A stretch of 64,000 nucleotides of DNA from Asticcacaulis tiandongensis (lineage in GTDB: Bacteria; Pseudomonadota; Alphaproteobacteria; Caulobacterales; Caulobacteraceae). Shown one piece after another: positions 45,241 through 55,387 of this stretch (positions within the stretch are counted from its first letter, which is position 1; the number at the start of each line of letters is the position of its first letter). The notes under the pieces were generated by a model. It was not told where the DNA came from. It saw only the letters and a program-made list of their open reading frames with translations, and searched no databases. Location: assembly GCF_006475605.1 (NCBI RefSeq), contig NZ_SSBC01000010.1, positions 248,001 to 312,000 of the forward strand, written 5' to 3'. The position numbers were made by a program, and so were the translations under genes.

Positions 45241-46455
45241 GTGAAACAGATTGATTTACCCGAATCCATGACTGAGCCTGCCGTGAAGCGGGTGTTTGCT
45301 GCGCTGGAGGCTCAGGGCGGGGCGGGCTGTGTGCGCTTTGTCGGAGGCTGCGTGCGTGATGTTATAATGGGACGCGTGGCGGGCGATATTGATCTCTGTA
45401 CGCAGCTTTTGCCTGATGAGACCGAGGCGGCCTTGAGTGCTGCGGGTATCCGCCATGTGCCGACAGGCAAGGCACATGGCACCATAAGCGCCATTGTTGA
45501 GGGGGTGTCCTATGAGATCACTTCATTGCGCGAAGACGTTGAAACCGATGGCCGACGCGCGGTGGTCAGTTTTACCGATGACTGGGGCAAGGATGCGCTC
45601 AGGCGCGATTTTTATATCAATGCGCTTTATGCCGATATTCGCGGGCAGGTCTATGATCCGACCGGACAGGGCCTTAAGGATGCCGAAGCGGGACGGGTGC
45701 GCTTTATCGGAGATGCCGAGACAAGAATCCGCGAAGACTATCTGAGGATATTACGTTTTTTCAGATTTACGGCAGGCTATGGGCACGGGTTTGATGCGGC
45801 GTCACTTAAGGCCTGTGAGGCGCTGAAGGCGGGGATAGATCATCTGTCGGGGGAGCGGGTTGCGCAGGAGTTACTGCGGATTTTAGCCGTGCCTGATCCG
45901 GTGGCGGTGTGTGAACGCATGATCGCGGACGGCGTTATGGCGCAGGCCTTGGGCGGTGTCGCGGTCAGTGGGCGGTTGCTGAGGGCGGTGTGCGCCCTGA
46001 CGCCTTACGCTGAACTGCGACTGGCCGGATTGCTGTGGCCGGAAGGGGCGACGCCGGAGGCCATACAGGCGGTTGTCAGGCGTTTAAGGCTTTCAGGTAA
46101 GTTCAGTTCTAGACTTAAAAATGCACTTGAACATATTGATTATGAAGGTGATTACTACAAGGCGCTTTATGTACTTGGGCGTGCGGTGCTTCAGGATGTG
46201 TTGACGCTCAGGGCCGCACGAGATGGGTTGACGCCGGAGGTATGGGCTGAGGGACAGGCGAGGCTGGCGGATATGACTGTGCCGGTGTTTCCGCTGAAAG
46301 CTGCGGATCTGATGGCAGCAGGGATATCAGCAGGGCCGGAACTGGGGCGTGAGCTTAAACGCATTGAGACCGATTGGCTTAATAATGGTTTTTCGCAAAA
46401 TGTGATCACAAAGGCCGTTGACGATATAAGAAATCGGACAAACATAGGCGGGTAA
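45241..46455 (+). CDS. cca: CCA tRNA nucleotidyltransferase / poly(A) polymerase family
   Basis: The enzyme adds or repairs the 3' CCA of tRNAs. The 404-residue class II nucleotidyltransferase has GGCVRDVIMGRVAGDIDLCT with the catalytic D-x-D, then LRRDFYINALYAD, and the RNA-binding helix EDYLRILRFFRFTAGYG. The C-terminus is the larger alphaproteobacterial type. It starts with GTG at 45241. In this family poly(A) polymerase activity is a possible alternative. Confidence 0.92.
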   Translation: MKQIDLPESMTEPAVKRVFAALEAQGGAGCVRFVGGCVRDVIMGRVAGDIDLCTQLLPDETEAALSAAGIRHVPTGKAHGTISAIVEGVSYEITSLREDVETDGRRAVVSFTDDWGKDALRRDFYINALYADIRGQVYDPTGQGLKDAEAGRVRFIGDAETRIREDYLRILRFFRFTAGYGHGFDAASLKACEALKAGIDHLSGERVAQELLRILAVPDPVAVCERMIADGVMAQALGGVAVSGRLLRAVCALTPYAELRLAGLLWPEGATPEAIQAVVRRLRLSGKFSSRLKNALEHIDYEGDYYKALYVLGRAVLQDVLTLRAARDGLTPEVWAEGQARLADMTVPVFPLKAADLMAAGISAGPELGRELKRIETDWLNNGFSQNVITKAVDDIRNRTNIGG

Positions 46456-46488
46456 GTTAAATTGAGCGCGTAGCCCGAGAGTTTAATC

Positions 46489-47199
46489 ATGTCCTATATT
46501 GCCATTCTTGAAACCGGTGTGCCACCTAACGGGCTTGATGAGGCGCATGGCAGCTATGCGGATATGTTCATTGAGGGGCTGGCAGGGCCGGGGCGTCAAT
46601 TTCGTGTTTTTAAAACCCTTGAAGGGGAATTGCCGCCTGAGGGCGCACCGCTGGATGGGGTGGTGATTACCGGTTCTCCGGCAGGGGTCTATGAGGATGA
46701 TCCGTGGATTTCAGACCTGATTGAGTGGCTTAAGGCCCTTGATCCGTCTGTGCCAGTGGCCGGTATCTGCTTTGGTCATCAGATCATGGCACAGGCCTGG
46801 GGCGGGCATGTCGAGAAATCAGACAAGGGCTGGGGCGTGGGGCTGCATGACTATCAGGTTTGCGACCTTAATACCTGGCAAGCCCTGACGGGTAAGGATG
46901 AGGCGCAGATACGGGTTGCCGTGTCGCATCAGGATCAGGTGGTGAAAAAACCTGAAACGGCGGAGGTTCTGGCGACATCTGATTTTACGCCTAATGCGGC
47001 GTTGCGCTATACGGATCGCAAGGCGATTTCGTTTCAGTGCCATCCTGAGTTCTCGGCAGCCTATGCCCGTGATCTGTGGGAAGGACGCAGGCACAAGATT
47101 GGCGACAAGCTGATTGATCAGGCTGTGGAAAGCCTTGAGAAAGACTCAACGCGTGACAGCATGCTGACGGCTATTTCGCGGTTTCTGGAGGGTAAATAA
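46489..47199 (+). CDS. Class I glutamine amidotransferase-like protein
   Basis: The 236-residue protein has the nucleophile loop GICFGHQIMAQAWGG with its cysteine and the catalytic His-Glu in FQCHPEF. It stands alone without a synthetase domain, like YxeI/GuaA-N-type stand-alone amidotransferases. It could hydrolyse glutamine or a gamma-glutamyl amide. The acceptor is unknown. The upstream gap of 33 bases to the CCA enzyme suggests joint transcription. Confidence 0.88.
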   Translation: MSYIAILETGVPPNGLDEAHGSYADMFIEGLAGPGRQFRVFKTLEGELPPEGAPLDGVVITGSPAGVYEDDPWISDLIEWLKALDPSVPVAGICFGHQIMAQAWGGHVEKSDKGWGVGLHDYQVCDLNTWQALTGKDEAQIRVAVSHQDQVVKKPETAEVLATSDFTPNAALRYTDRKAISFQCHPEFSAAYARDLWEGRRHKIGDKLIDQAVESLEKDSTRDSMLTAISRFLEGK

Positions 47200-47200
47200 G

Positions 47201-47264
47201 AAACCCCACCACCCCTTTGCTTGCGCAAAGCGGTCCCCCTCCCCATCAGAGATGGGGAGGTATT
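47201..47264 (+). repeat. Double-hairpin intergenic repeat, copy F
   Basis: AACCCCACCACCCC is followed by hairpin 1, CTTTGC-TTGC-GCAAAG, then CGGTCCCC. Hairpin 2 pairs CCTCCCCATC with GATGGGGAGG. Flanks match copy D. It fills the gap between the converging amidotransferase and bestrophin genes. Confidence 0.8.
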
Positions 47265-47265
47265 G

Positions 47266-48174
47266 TTAAGTCAGTTGATAATCAACGGGTTGTGGTAAGG
47301 GCGGGAGGTTGGTCTCGCCCAGAGCTTCGCGTAAGTTTAGCTCTATGGTGGTGGCCAGGGCTGACAGGGGCAGGTCATTTTCTTCAAGGCCGAAGGGTTC
47401 TTCAAGTTCGTCACCCAAGGCATCGAGGCCGAAGAAGGTATAGGCGACCAGCATAACCGCCAGAGGTGTCAGCCAGCCGAGCGTATCGGCAAAGGCAAAC
47501 GGCATCAGAAAGCAGAACAGATAAGCCGTGCGGTGCAGCAGCAGGCTGTAGGCAAAGGGCACGGGGGTTGAGCGTATGCGTTCGCAGGCCGCCTGAACGA
47601 GCGCCATTTCAGAAACAGTTTTATCGAGCAATTGAAAGGGGATGTCATTTAGTTGACCGCTTTTGTGCATCTGGCTCAGGTCTGTGCCTAAGATGTGCAG
47701 GGCGGCGTTGGGTCGGTTGGGGCTGGCCTCAAGAAAAGCCATGTCTTCGGAGGTTACGAAGGGGCGCACAAGCGGGCGGGTATCGCTTTGGGGGCGGAGG
47801 TGTTGAACCAGCGCATGGGTAAAGGCGATGGTCAGGCGGATCAGGCGTTCGCGGTGGGCTTCGGGCAGGATCAGGGCCTGACGGGCGAGGTTACGGGTCA
47901 GGAAGATCAGTTCGCCCCACTGTTTGCGGCCTTCCCACCAGCGGTCGTAACAGGCCCCGTTGCGGAAGCTCATAAAGACGGAAAGGGCGATACCGAGCAG
48001 GGCGAAGGGGGCGCTGCTGAAGCCCGGCAGATAACGTGGCCACAGGTCATGGCTGATGACCACCAGAACCGAGAGCAAACCGACAACCAGAATCTGGGGC
48101 CAGATACGGATGAGGATCGAACCGCGCCGGACGATAAATAGGTGTAAAAGGGTCGGGCGCGGTCGGACGATCAT
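47266..48174 (-). CDS. Bestrophin-like chloride/anion channel protein
   Basis: The 302-residue membrane protein has the bestrophin hallmark SVFMSFRNGACYDRWWEGRKQWGEL after the first helices. The C-terminal block LDALGDELEEPFGLEENDLPL is also typical. Bacterial bestrophins form pentameric channels, often cation-selective (KpBest) or anion-conducting. Ion selectivity cannot be told here. Confidence 0.9.
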   Translation of the reverse strand: MIVRPRPTLLHLFIVRRGSILIRIWPQILVVGLLSVLVVISHDLWPRYLPGFSSAPFALLGIALSVFMSFRNGACYDRWWEGRKQWGELIFLTRNLARQALILPEAHRERLIRLTIAFTHALVQHLRPQSDTRPLVRPFVTSEDMAFLEASPNRPNAALHILGTDLSQMHKSGQLNDIPFQLLDKTVSEMALVQAACERIRSTPVPFAYSLLLHRTAYLFCFLMPFAFADTLGWLTPLAVMLVAYTFFGLDALGDELEEPFGLEENDLPLSALATTIELNLREALGETNLPPLPQPVDYQLT

Positions 48175-48208
48175 CAGGTGTTTCCGGAAGTGGCGACAAA
48201 AAGGAAGA

Positions 48209-48262
48209 TACCCCCTCTGTCACTTCGTGACATCTCCCCCCGCGTAGCTAGGGGAGTATGAA
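48209..48262 (+). repeat. Double-hairpin intergenic repeat, copy G
   Basis: TACCCCCTCT is followed by hairpin 1, GTCAC-TTC-GTGAC, then ATCTCCCCC. Hairpin 2 is CTCCCC...GGGGAG with a divergent loop (CGCGTAGCTA), and the copy ends TATGAATG. It lies between bestrophin and hemF and matches copy H closely at the 5' half. Confidence 0.8.
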
Positions 48263-48270
48263 TGTGAGGG

Positions 48271-49143
48271 TCAGGGCCATTTGACGAGGGGGGGCATGGA
48301 CGACAGGATAGAGTCGATATTGCCGCCGGTTTTCAGGCCAAACAAGGTGCCACGATCATAGAGCAGGTTAAATTCGACATAGCGTCCGCGTTGAATCAAC
48401 TGTTGATCGCGTTCGTCTTCGGTCCATGGATGGTGCATTTTTTCACGCACCAGACGGGGATAGATATCGAGGAAGGTCTCACCCACGGCTTTGGTGAAGT
48501 CAAAGTCCACCTGATGATCGCCAGAGGTCAGGTGATCGTAGAAGATACCGCCGATGCCGCGCGGTTCATTGCGATGGGGCAGGAAGAAGTATTCGTCGCA
48601 CCATTTTTTGAATTTATCGTAATAGGCGGGGTCAAAGCGGTCGCAGGTATCTTTGAAGGCTGCATGAAAGGCCTGTGCCTGAGGGGCGTCCTGAGAACGA
48701 TCCTGCGCCAGAAGCGGGGTCAGGTCGGCCCCGCCACCGAACCAACTCATGGTCGTGGTGATAAAGCGCGTGTTCATATGCACCGCAGGGACGTGCGGAT
48801 TGGTCATGTGCGCAATCAGGCTGATGCCGGTGGCGAAAAAACGCGGGTCTCCGGCAGCGCCCGGAATGGTTTGGGCAAATTCAGGGCTGAAGGTGCCGTG
48901 AACGGTCGAGATATGTACGCCTACCTTTTCAAACAGGCGGCCGGTCATCATCGACATTTCACCGCCGCCGCCGGCTTCGCGCGTCCAGGGGGTGCGCTCA
49001 AAGCGTCCGGCCTTATCGCCGTAAAGGGCAGGGGGGGCGTCATCTTCGAGGGCTTCAAAGGCGGCGCAGATCGAATCACGTAAGGATTTGAACCAAGTGG
49101 CGGCCTGTGCGCGGCGGGTCTCAAGATCAGAAATATCGGTCAT
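48271..49143 (-). CDS. hemF: Oxygen-dependent coproporphyrinogen III oxidase
   Basis: HemF decarboxylates coproporphyrinogen III to protoporphyrinogen IX using oxygen. The 290-residue protein has the family core [63 protein letters not shown] and the C-terminal [20 protein letters not shown]. Presence of HemF fits an aerobic life style. It precedes trmL in map order but is read on the minus strand after it with 17 bases between. Confidence 0.96.
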   Translation of the reverse strand: MTDISDLETRRAQAATWFKSLRDSICAAFEALEDDAPPALYGDKAGRFERTPWTREAGGGGEMSMMTGRLFEKVGVHISTVHGTFSPEFAQTIPGAAGDPRFFATGISLIAHMTNPHVPAVHMNTRFITTTMSWFGGGADLTPLLAQDRSQDAPQAQAFHAAFKDTCDRFDPAYYDKFKKWCDEYFFLPHRNEPRGIGGIFYDHLTSGDHQVDFDFTKAVGETFLDIYPRLVREKMHHPWTEDERDQQLIQRGRYVEFNLLYDRGTLFGLKTGGNIDSILSSMPPLVKWP

Positions 49144-49160
49144 GGGTCGCCTATAGCCTC

Positions 49161-49631
49161 TCAGAGCGGGGCTGCAAAGCCGCCTGTTTGCCGCAGGCCT
49201 TCGCCCAAAGCCATGGCGGCGGTATTAATGACATTGATGGAGCGCGCACCCGCTTGCATGGGGACATAGAGCCGTGCGTCGGCATAGGCATGGACATTGT
49301 CAGGGACACCTGCACTTTCGCGGCCCATCAGCAGGATGTCCGAGGGGCGAAAGGCAAAGTCCGTATAGGGCTGTGCCGCTTTGGTCGTAAACAGGATGAC
49401 GCGCCCATCATCGGCGAGTTTTCGGCGAAAATCGCAAAAAGCGTCAAATGAGGCGTGCCGCGACACTTTGGCGCAGGTGGTGTAATCCATGGCCGCTCTT
49501 TTTATGGCTTTGTCGTCTAGCGGAAAGCCGCAAGGCTCAATTATGTCAAGAAACACCCCCAGACAGGCCGATAATCTGATAGCGCTGCCGAGATTTTGTG
49601 GAATATCCGGTTGAAAAAGAGCTAAACGCAT
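49161..49631 (-). CDS. trmL: tRNA (cytidine(34)-2'-O)-methyltransferase
   Basis: TrmL methylates the wobble ribose of certain leucine tRNAs. The 156-residue SPOUT protein begins [23 protein letters not shown]. It has the knot region [18 protein letters not shown] and [25 protein letters not shown]. It is upstream of hemF on the minus strand and could be cotranscribed with it. Confidence 0.94.
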   Translation of the reverse strand: MRLALFQPDIPQNLGSAIRLSACLGVFLDIIEPCGFPLDDKAIKRAAMDYTTCAKVSRHASFDAFCDFRRKLADDGRVILFTTKAAQPYTDFAFRPSDILLMGRESAGVPDNVHAYADARLYVPMQAGARSINVINTAAMALGEGLRQTGGFAAPL

Positions 49632-49876
49632 TTTAAGGCCATGTTTTTTGCGAGCGGTGGTTTGTATCCGTCACGCAATTGTGGTTATAGACGACGAGGC
49701 TTGCTTCAAAGAGTCGCGCCTGCTTCATGGACTGTGTCCAACAGCCAACAGGGGCATAAACGGTTCTTTGGGAATTTCAAGGATACGGGCTTGGGGTAAT
49801 CCGCCGCAAGACGTGTCTGAAATATATGCCCCGAAATGTGGGCTGCGCATCTGCGCAAGACGAATGAGGTGTCAAG

Positions 49877-50416
49877 GTGAGCGAACCTGAAAAGGATCAT
49901 GGCGGCGAAGGTGACCCTAACCGCCGCGATTTTATCTATATAGCGGCGGGCGCGGCAGCGGTCGGTGCGGTCGGTGCGGTGGTTGTGCCTCTGGTGGCGC
50001 AAATGAATCCGGCAGCCGATACACTGGCTATGGCTTCGACCGAGTTTGATCTCAGCAAGGTCAGCGAAGGTATGCAGGTGGTGATCAAGTGGCGCGGTAA
50101 GCCTCTGTTCATCCGCTATCGCACGCCCAAGGAAATTGCTGCGGCGCAGGAGGTCAAGCTGTCTGACCTTAAGGACCCGCAGGCCGATTCCGATCGCGTG
50201 ACCGCCGGTAAGGAACAATATCTGATCCTCGTCGGTTCCTGTACGCATCTTGGTTGTGTGCCGACCTTCGGTGAAGGTCAGTTCGGTGGCTGGTTCTGCC
50301 CGTGCCACGGGTCGCACTATGACACGTCGGGCCGCATCCGCGTTGGCCCTGCGCCGACCAATCTGGAAGTGCCGACCTATGAATATCTGACCGACACCCG
50401 CGTAAAGATCGGTTAA
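49877..50416 (+). CDS. petA: Ubiquinol-cytochrome c reductase Rieske iron-sulfur subunit
   Basis: The Rieske protein carries electrons from ubiquinol to cytochrome c1. The 179-residue protein has a Tat-type anchor ([20 protein letters not shown]) and the 2Fe-2S ligands C122/H124 (SCTHLGC) and C141/H144 (CPCHGSHYD). C127 and C143 are positioned for the stabilising disulfide. The start is GTG at 49877. It opens the petABC operon. Confidence 0.97.
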   Translation: MSEPEKDHGGEGDPNRRDFIYIAAGAAAVGAVGAVVVPLVAQMNPAADTLAMASTEFDLSKVSEGMQVVIKWRGKPLFIRYRTPKEIAAAQEVKLSDLKDPQADSDRVTAGKEQYLILVGSCTHLGCVPTFGEGQFGGWFCPCHGSHYDTSGRIRVGPAPTNLEVPTYEYLTDTRVKIG

Positions 50417-50426
50417 CGAGGACATC

Positions 50427-51719
50427 ATGAGCGAACATCCTTCAACCTACGACCCCAAGACGGGTGTCGAGAAATGGCTCGACAAGCGTCTGCCGATCGT
50501 GCGGCTGGCCTATGACAGCTTCGTCGATTATCCCACGCCACGTAATCTGAACTACTGGTGGACCTTCGGCGGTATTCTGTCCGTCTGTCTCGTCATTCAG
50601 ATCGTCACCGGCATCATTCTGGCCATGCACTATGTGCCGCATATCGATCACGCCTTTGCGTCGGTCGAGCGTATCATGCGCGACGTCAACTATGGCTGGC
50701 TGATCCGTTATGTACACGCCAACGGCGCGTCCATGTTCTTCTTTGCCGTGTTCATTCACATGTTCCGCGGTCTTTATTACGGGTCCTACAAGGCCCCGCG
50801 CGAAGTTCTGTGGATCCTCGGCTGTATCATCTTCTTCCTGATGATCGCGACCGCCTTCATGGGCTATGTTCTGCCCTGGGGCCAGATGTCGTTCCACGGC
50901 GCGGTGGTTATCACCAACCTGATCGGTTCGATCCCCGTCATCGGTGGCCCGATCCTGACCTGGTTGCAGGGTGGTTTCGCCGTCGACCAGCCGACACTGA
51001 ACCGCTTCTTCTCGCTGCACTACCTGCTGCCGTTCGTTATTGCCGGTGTGGTTATCCTGCATATCTGGGCGCTGCACGTCACCGGCCAGAACAACCCGGC
51101 AGGCGTTGAGATCAAGTCGAAAGAAGACACGGTTCCGTTCACGCCCTATGCAACGGTCAAGGACGGTCTGGGGATCATTATCTTCCTGTTCCTGTTCGCC
51201 ATCTTCGTTTTCTTCCTGCCGAACTCACTGGGTCACGCGGATAACTATATCCCCGCTAACCCGCTGGTGACGCCTGCGCACATCGTGCCGGAATGGTATC
51301 TGCTGCCGTTCTACGCCATCCTGCGCGCTGTTCCGGACAAGTTCCTTGGGGTTGTGGCGATGTTCGCGGCTATTGCCGTGCTGTTCATCCTGCCATGGCT
51401 TGATACGTCGAAGGTGAAGTCCATGCGTTACCGTCCGGTAATGCGCTGGTTCTTCGTGATCTTTGTTGTGGTCTGTCTGGCGCTGGGCTGGTGTGGGGCG
51501 CAATTGCCTGACACGCCGGTTATCCCTGGCCTGCCAAGCTTCAACCTGATCGATGGGGCGTTTAACTCCTATCTGTGGCTGACGCGTTTCCTGACGCTCT
51601 ACTACTTCGCTTTCTTCCTTGTCATCATGCCGTGGATCGGTCTGAAGGAAGAACCTCTGCCGGTACCGGCGTCCATCAGCGAGGCTATTCTCGCCGAACA
51701 TGCCAAGAAGAAGGGCTAA
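50427..51719 (+). CDS. petB: Cytochrome b of the bc1 complex
   Basis: Cytochrome b holds hemes bL and bH and both quinone sites. The 430-residue protein has about eight helices, the Qo-site region [43 protein letters not shown], heme-ligand histidines in [21 protein letters not shown], and the [13 protein letters not shown] signature. It starts ten bases after petA and is followed five bases on by petC. Confidence 0.98.
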   Translation: MSEHPSTYDPKTGVEKWLDKRLPIVRLAYDSFVDYPTPRNLNYWWTFGGILSVCLVIQIVTGIILAMHYVPHIDHAFASVERIMRDVNYGWLIRYVHANGASMFFFAVFIHMFRGLYYGSYKAPREVLWILGCIIFFLMIATAFMGYVLPWGQMSFHGAVVITNLIGSIPVIGGPILTWLQGGFAVDQPTLNRFFSLHYLLPFVIAGVVILHIWALHVTGQNNPAGVEIKSKEDTVPFTPYATVKDGLGIIIFLFLFAIFVFFLPNSLGHADNYIPANPLVTPAHIVPEWYLLPFYAILRAVPDKFLGVVAMFAAIAVLFILPWLDTSKVKSMRYRPVMRWFFVIFVVVCLALGWCGAQLPDTPVIPGLPSFNLIDGAFNSYLWLTRFLTLYYFAFFLVIMPWIGLKEEPLPVPASISEAILAEHAKKKG

Positions 51720-51724
51720 GTCAG

Positions 51725-52591
51725 ATGTCTGCTTTTATGACAAAAAGCCTCAAAAAGGTATTGGGAGCGGTGGCTGTTGCCGCTGCCCTCGCCGGGGCCT
51801 CGGGCGCCTATGCGGCCGGTGGGGCCGAACACCCCAAGCACGTTGACTTCACGTTCAAGGGGCCGTTTGGCACCTTTGATCAGGGACAGCTTCAGCGCGG
51901 CTATAAGGTCTATAAGGAAGTTTGTGCCAACTGCCACTCGGCGACACTTATGTCGTTCCGTAACCTGGGGCAGAAGGGCGGGCCTTTCTACGATCCGAAG
52001 TACAAGAACCCGAACGACAACCCTGTCGTGAAGGCGATTGCGGCGGAATTTGAAGTGCCCGATATCGACACCGACACCGGTGAAGACATCACCCGTCCGG
52101 CCACGCCTTCGGATAACTTCCCTGAGAAATATCCGAACACCTATGCCGCCGCTGCCGGTAACGGTGGGGCTATCCCGCCCGATCTGTCGGTTATCACCAA
52201 GGCCCGTCATGGTGGCGCGGAATATATCTATTCGCTGCTGACAGGTTATGTGACGCCGCCTAAGGGGCTGAATGTCGCTCCGGGCCAGTACTATAACCCT
52301 TATATGGCCGGTTCGCTGGCTACCCAATGGGATGGTGATCCACATCACGTGCCCGTCGGTGGGGTTCTGGCCATGGCGCCGCCGCTTAATCAGGGCGCGG
52401 TAACCTATGATGACGGTACGCCGGAAACAGTCGACAACTATGCCAAGGACGTTTCGGCGTTCCTTCAGTGGGCAGGCGACCCGCACACCACGCTTCGCAA
52501 GAAGACCGGTGTGGCGGTTCTGATCTACCTGTTCCTGTTCGGCGGACTGACCTATGCGGCCTACCGTCAGCTTTGGCACGGCAAGCACTAA
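51725..52591 (+). CDS. petC: Cytochrome c1 of the bc1 complex
   Basis: The 288-residue protein has a signal peptide (VLGAVAVAAALAGASGAYA), the heme c site C67-A-N-C70-H71 followed by SATLMSFRNL, and a C-terminal membrane anchor (GVAVLIYLFLFGGLTYAAY). The axial methionine is probably in GGVLAMAPPL. I chose the ATG at 51725, since the long upstream frame lies inside petB in another frame. Confidence 0.97.
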   Translation: MSAFMTKSLKKVLGAVAVAAALAGASGAYAAGGAEHPKHVDFTFKGPFGTFDQGQLQRGYKVYKEVCANCHSATLMSFRNLGQKGGPFYDPKYKNPNDNPVVKAIAAEFEVPDIDTDTGEDITRPATPSDNFPEKYPNTYAAAAGNGGAIPPDLSVITKARHGGAEYIYSLLTGYVTPPKGLNVAPGQYYNPYMAGSLATQWDGDPHHVPVGGVLAMAPPLNQGAVTYDDGTPETVDNYAKDVSAFLQWAGDPHTTLRKKTGVAVLIYLFLFGGLTYAAYRQLWHGKH

Positions 52592-52621
52592 GGTGCAGGC
52601 CTGAGGGTCTGATTGAGATGT

Positions 52622-52654
52622 AAAAACCCCCTGAGGCGACTCAGGGGGTTTTTT
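52622..52654 (+). terminator. Terminator after petC
   Basis: AAAAACCCCCTGAG and CTCAGGGGGTTTTT pair perfectly around GCGA, followed by T residues. It closes the petABC operon and separates it from apt. Confidence 0.93.
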
Positions 52655-52702
52655 GTTAGGGTGTCGCAATCCTGACGCTTTTAACGCCTATGGGGGCCGC
52701 AA

Positions 52703-53245
52703 GTGAAACCTTCCGTTACGGCAAATATGTTGAAAAACGCCATACGCACCATCCCCGACTATCCGAAGCCCGGTGTCATGTTCCGCGACATCACCACGCT
52801 TTTGGGGGACAAGCACGCCTTTGCGCAGGCGGTGGATGAACTGACGGGCCATTTCAGCGGTCTGCATATCGACAAGGTTGCCGGTATTGAGGCGCGGGGC
52901 TTTATTATGGGGGGCGCACTGGCGCATCAGCTGGGGGCGGGTATGGTGCCGTTGCGCAAGCCCGGAAAGCTGCCCGGGGAGCGCCTGAGCACGAGCTATG
53001 AACTGGAATATGGTCATGACCGCATAGAAATGCACGCCGATGCCATTGAGGCCGGTGAGCGGGTTCTGCTGATGGATGATCTGATTGCCACGGGCGGGAC
53101 CGCACTGGCGGCAGTGGAGCTTCTGACGCAGGCGGGGGCTGAGATCGTGGCCTGCGCCTTTGTGATTGATCTGCCCGAGCTGGGTGGGGCGGCGCGGTTA
53201 AGAGCGGCAGGACATGAGGTTGTGACGCTGGTAAGTTTTGATTAA
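52703..53245 (+). CDS. apt: Adenine phosphoribosyltransferase
   Basis: Apt makes AMP from adenine and PRPP. The 180-residue protein has AIRTIPDYPKPGVMFRDITTLLGD at the N-terminus, GIEARGFIMGGALA, and the PRPP-binding loop VLLMDDLIATGGTALAA. The frame opens with a GTG at 52703; an ATG at 52727 (MLKNAIRTIP) is an equally plausible start. The prs gene further along the window provides its PRPP. Confidence 0.95.
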   Translation: MKPSVTANMLKNAIRTIPDYPKPGVMFRDITTLLGDKHAFAQAVDELTGHFSGLHIDKVAGIEARGFIMGGALAHQLGAGMVPLRKPGKLPGERLSTSYELEYGHDRIEMHADAIEAGERVLLMDDLIATGGTALAAVELLTQAGAEIVACAFVIDLPELGGAARLRAAGHEVVTLVSFD

Positions 53246-53317
53246 GTCTGGCTTGTCTATCGAAAAATTATAAAGGCCTGATAGTATTGGCCTGTTGGCT
53301 ATGACGCCCGATTCACA

Positions 53318-55339
53318 TTGATCAGGCAGGTGCGTGTGAAAATTACTCACTTCTTCGGCAGCTTGTTAAAGGGCAGACGTGCCCGTACACTGGCGGTTGG
53401 GTCTTTCATTATTGCCTTCCTGCCGGTTGTCGCCACCTCGGTAGTGGCGGTGTGGTGGGCGGGTAAGGCCTATCAGGATGCCGCAGGGGCGCAGCTTTCG
53501 GAAACCGCACGGTCGCTATCGCAGAGTATCGGTAGCGAATTGTCGATCAATGCCGTTATATTTCGTAGCAGGGCTAATGCGTTGCTCATCGATGGCGAGG
53601 GCACCGCTTCGGATATACACAGCTACGCCGATACTGAAGCCCTGCGCAATCCGGTTATATTCGCCGCCGGTACGGATCGGGTCGAAGAATTAAAGGCTCA
53701 GGGCCTTTCGCAGGCAATTGCCGCACAGATAGCTTTTCCCAACAAAATGGCTCTGTCGGAAGTGTTTGTGCCGGACGCCGGATCTGCGTGGCCAGACAAA
53801 CCCAGCATTGCCATGTCCGTGCCTCAGGGACGCGGGAGAGGCCATTCGGGCATTGCGGTTCAGATTATACCGGCAGAGCGGCTTCTGAGGGGGATTCAGC
53901 GTGATCAGCAGAGCGGCAGGGGGCTTCTGATTACGGTAACGGATGCCAATGGCCGTGTTATTGCGCGCTCAGAAAAGGCTGCCGAGAGTATCGGCAGGCA
54001 GACGAAATACTGGAGCAAACTTCAGCATCTTCCGGACGACGGGGACCGCTTTCAGGGCTATACCCTGTTTGGGGAACCGGTCACCTATGCCGCCCGAAAC
54101 ATTGTCGGCGGTACAGGGTGGATGGTGACGGTGGGTGAGGCGTCCGGCTCTCATACAGCCAGGTGGGCGCCGCCTCTGGTGGTGCTGATAGTTGTTCTGA
54201 CCTTTGCCCTGTTGCTGGGGGTTTTTCTGGCGCTGTGGACGACGCGCAAGCTGTTGCTGCCGGTCAGGGCTTTGGCAGAACGAGCGCAATATATTGCTGA
54301 AAACGAGGGCGCGGATCACGACATTCCGCCCCATGTACCGGAAAGCTTTGTCCGGGAGTTTGATCAGTTGCGTGAGAGCCTGCAAAGGGCCGAAGACGTG
54401 CTCAGGCAAAAGGTTGAGGCTGAGCAGCAGGCGAAGGCGGCTCTGGCCTTAAGTGAGCGCCGCTACCGGACGCTGGCTGAGGCGGGGGCGCTGGTGTTCT
54501 GGATACGTGAAGAAACCGGTGAGGTGCGCACGGTGACCGGCTGGAAAGAGCTTACAGGGCAGACGGAAACGGACGCGCTGGGGGACGGCTGGATGGGGAA
54601 AATCCATGCCGATGATCGTAGCGGCGTGGCGGTTGAATGGAAAAAAGCTCTGGACGGCAAGGGGCACATTGATGTCGAATTTCGTGTCTGCACCGCTCAG
54701 GGTGGTTGGGTATGGGTGCGGGCACGCGGTGCACGCTTCAGAACAGGTGAGGGAAGTGGGACGCAGTGGATCGGTGTCCTCGAGGACGTCAACGAGCGCA
54801 GGCAGGCCGAGAGCCGCATTGCCTATCTGGCGCATCATGATGCTCTGACGGGGCTGTGTAACCGTGTGGTGCTGAGGGAGAGGCTGGGGGAGGCCATTGA
54901 GACATCAGGTGAGGGGCGGTTGCATGCCATGCACTATATTGATCTGGATCGCTTCAAGGCCGTCAATGACACCATGGGCCATGCGGTGGGCGATGCGCTG
55001 CTGGTGGCGGTAACGGCGCGTATCAGGGCTTTGGTGCGTGAAAGCGATACGGTGGCACGTCTTGGGGGCGATGAGTTTGCCATTATCCAGACGGATATAC
55101 AGTCTGAAGACGATGCCGAAGGGCTGGCGCGGCGTCTGGTGAAGAAGCTGAGTGCGCCCTATAGGATCGAGGGGCATGCGGTGAGCATCGGGGCCAGTGT
55201 CGGTATCAGTCTTATCCGCAGTAATGATAGCGCTGACCAGATACTCAAGCAGGCCGATGGTGCGCTGTATAAGGCCAAGCGCGGCGGGCGCGGCGGGCAC
55301 AGGGTGCATGAGGTGCCGCCGGATCAGTTGATTCATTAG
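53318..55339 (+). CDS. Membrane sensor diguanylate cyclase (sensor-HAMP-PAS-GGDEF)
   Basis: This protein of about 673 residues is predicted to make cyclic di-GMP in response to an external signal. A first membrane helix (about 27-48) precedes a periplasmic sensor region. A second helix (about 290-312, VVLIVVLTFALLLGVFLALW), a HAMP-like linker and a PAS domain (AEAGALVFWIREETGEVRTVTGW...GVLEDVNERRQAE) follow. The GGDEF domain has intact RLGGDEFAII and an I-site RESD five residues before it. No EAL domain is present. The TTG at 53318 or GTGs at 53330 and 53336 could start it; the GTG at 53336 has AGGCAGG upstream. Confidence 0.9.
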   Translation: MIRQVRVKITHFFGSLLKGRRARTLAVGSFIIAFLPVVATSVVAVWWAGKAYQDAAGAQLSETARSLSQSIGSELSINAVIFRSRANALLIDGEGTASDIHSYADTEALRNPVIFAAGTDRVEELKAQGLSQAIAAQIAFPNKMALSEVFVPDAGSAWPDKPSIAMSVPQGRGRGHSGIAVQIIPAERLLRGIQRDQQSGRGLLITVTDANGRVIARSEKAAESIGRQTKYWSKLQHLPDDGDRFQGYTLFGEPVTYAARNIVGGTGWMVTVGEASGSHTARWAPPLVVLIVVLTFALLLGVFLALWTTRKLLLPVRALAERAQYIAENEGADHDIPPHVPESFVREFDQLRESLQRAEDVLRQKVEAEQQAKAALALSERRYRTLAEAGALVFWIREETGEVRTVTGWKELTGQTETDALGDGWMGKIHADDRSGVAVEWKKALDGKGHIDVEFRVCTAQGGWVWVRARGARFRTGEGSGTQWIGVLEDVNERRQAESRIAYLAHHDALTGLCNRVVLRERLGEAIETSGEGRLHAMHYIDLDRFKAVNDTMGHAVGDALLVAVTARIRALVRESDTVARLGGDEFAIIQTDIQSEDDAEGLARRLVKKLSAPYRIEGHAVSIGASVGISLIRSNDSADQILKQADGALYKAKRGGRGGHRVHEVPPDQLIH

Positions 55340-55387
55340 GTAGGGTAGCTTCGTTATATTCGCTCAGCATCGCAGGAAGGGGGGCGG

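Noticed and set aside
49632-49876. tRNA or small RNA in the gap before petA
   Set aside because: No cloverleaf, no GTTCGA-type T loop and no terminator seen; I find nothing definite in these 245 bases.
49706-50428. Long minus-strand open frame opposite petA
   Set aside because: It is the antisense shadow of petA, which has all Rieske ligands. The minus frame gives a compositionally odd protein with no domain.
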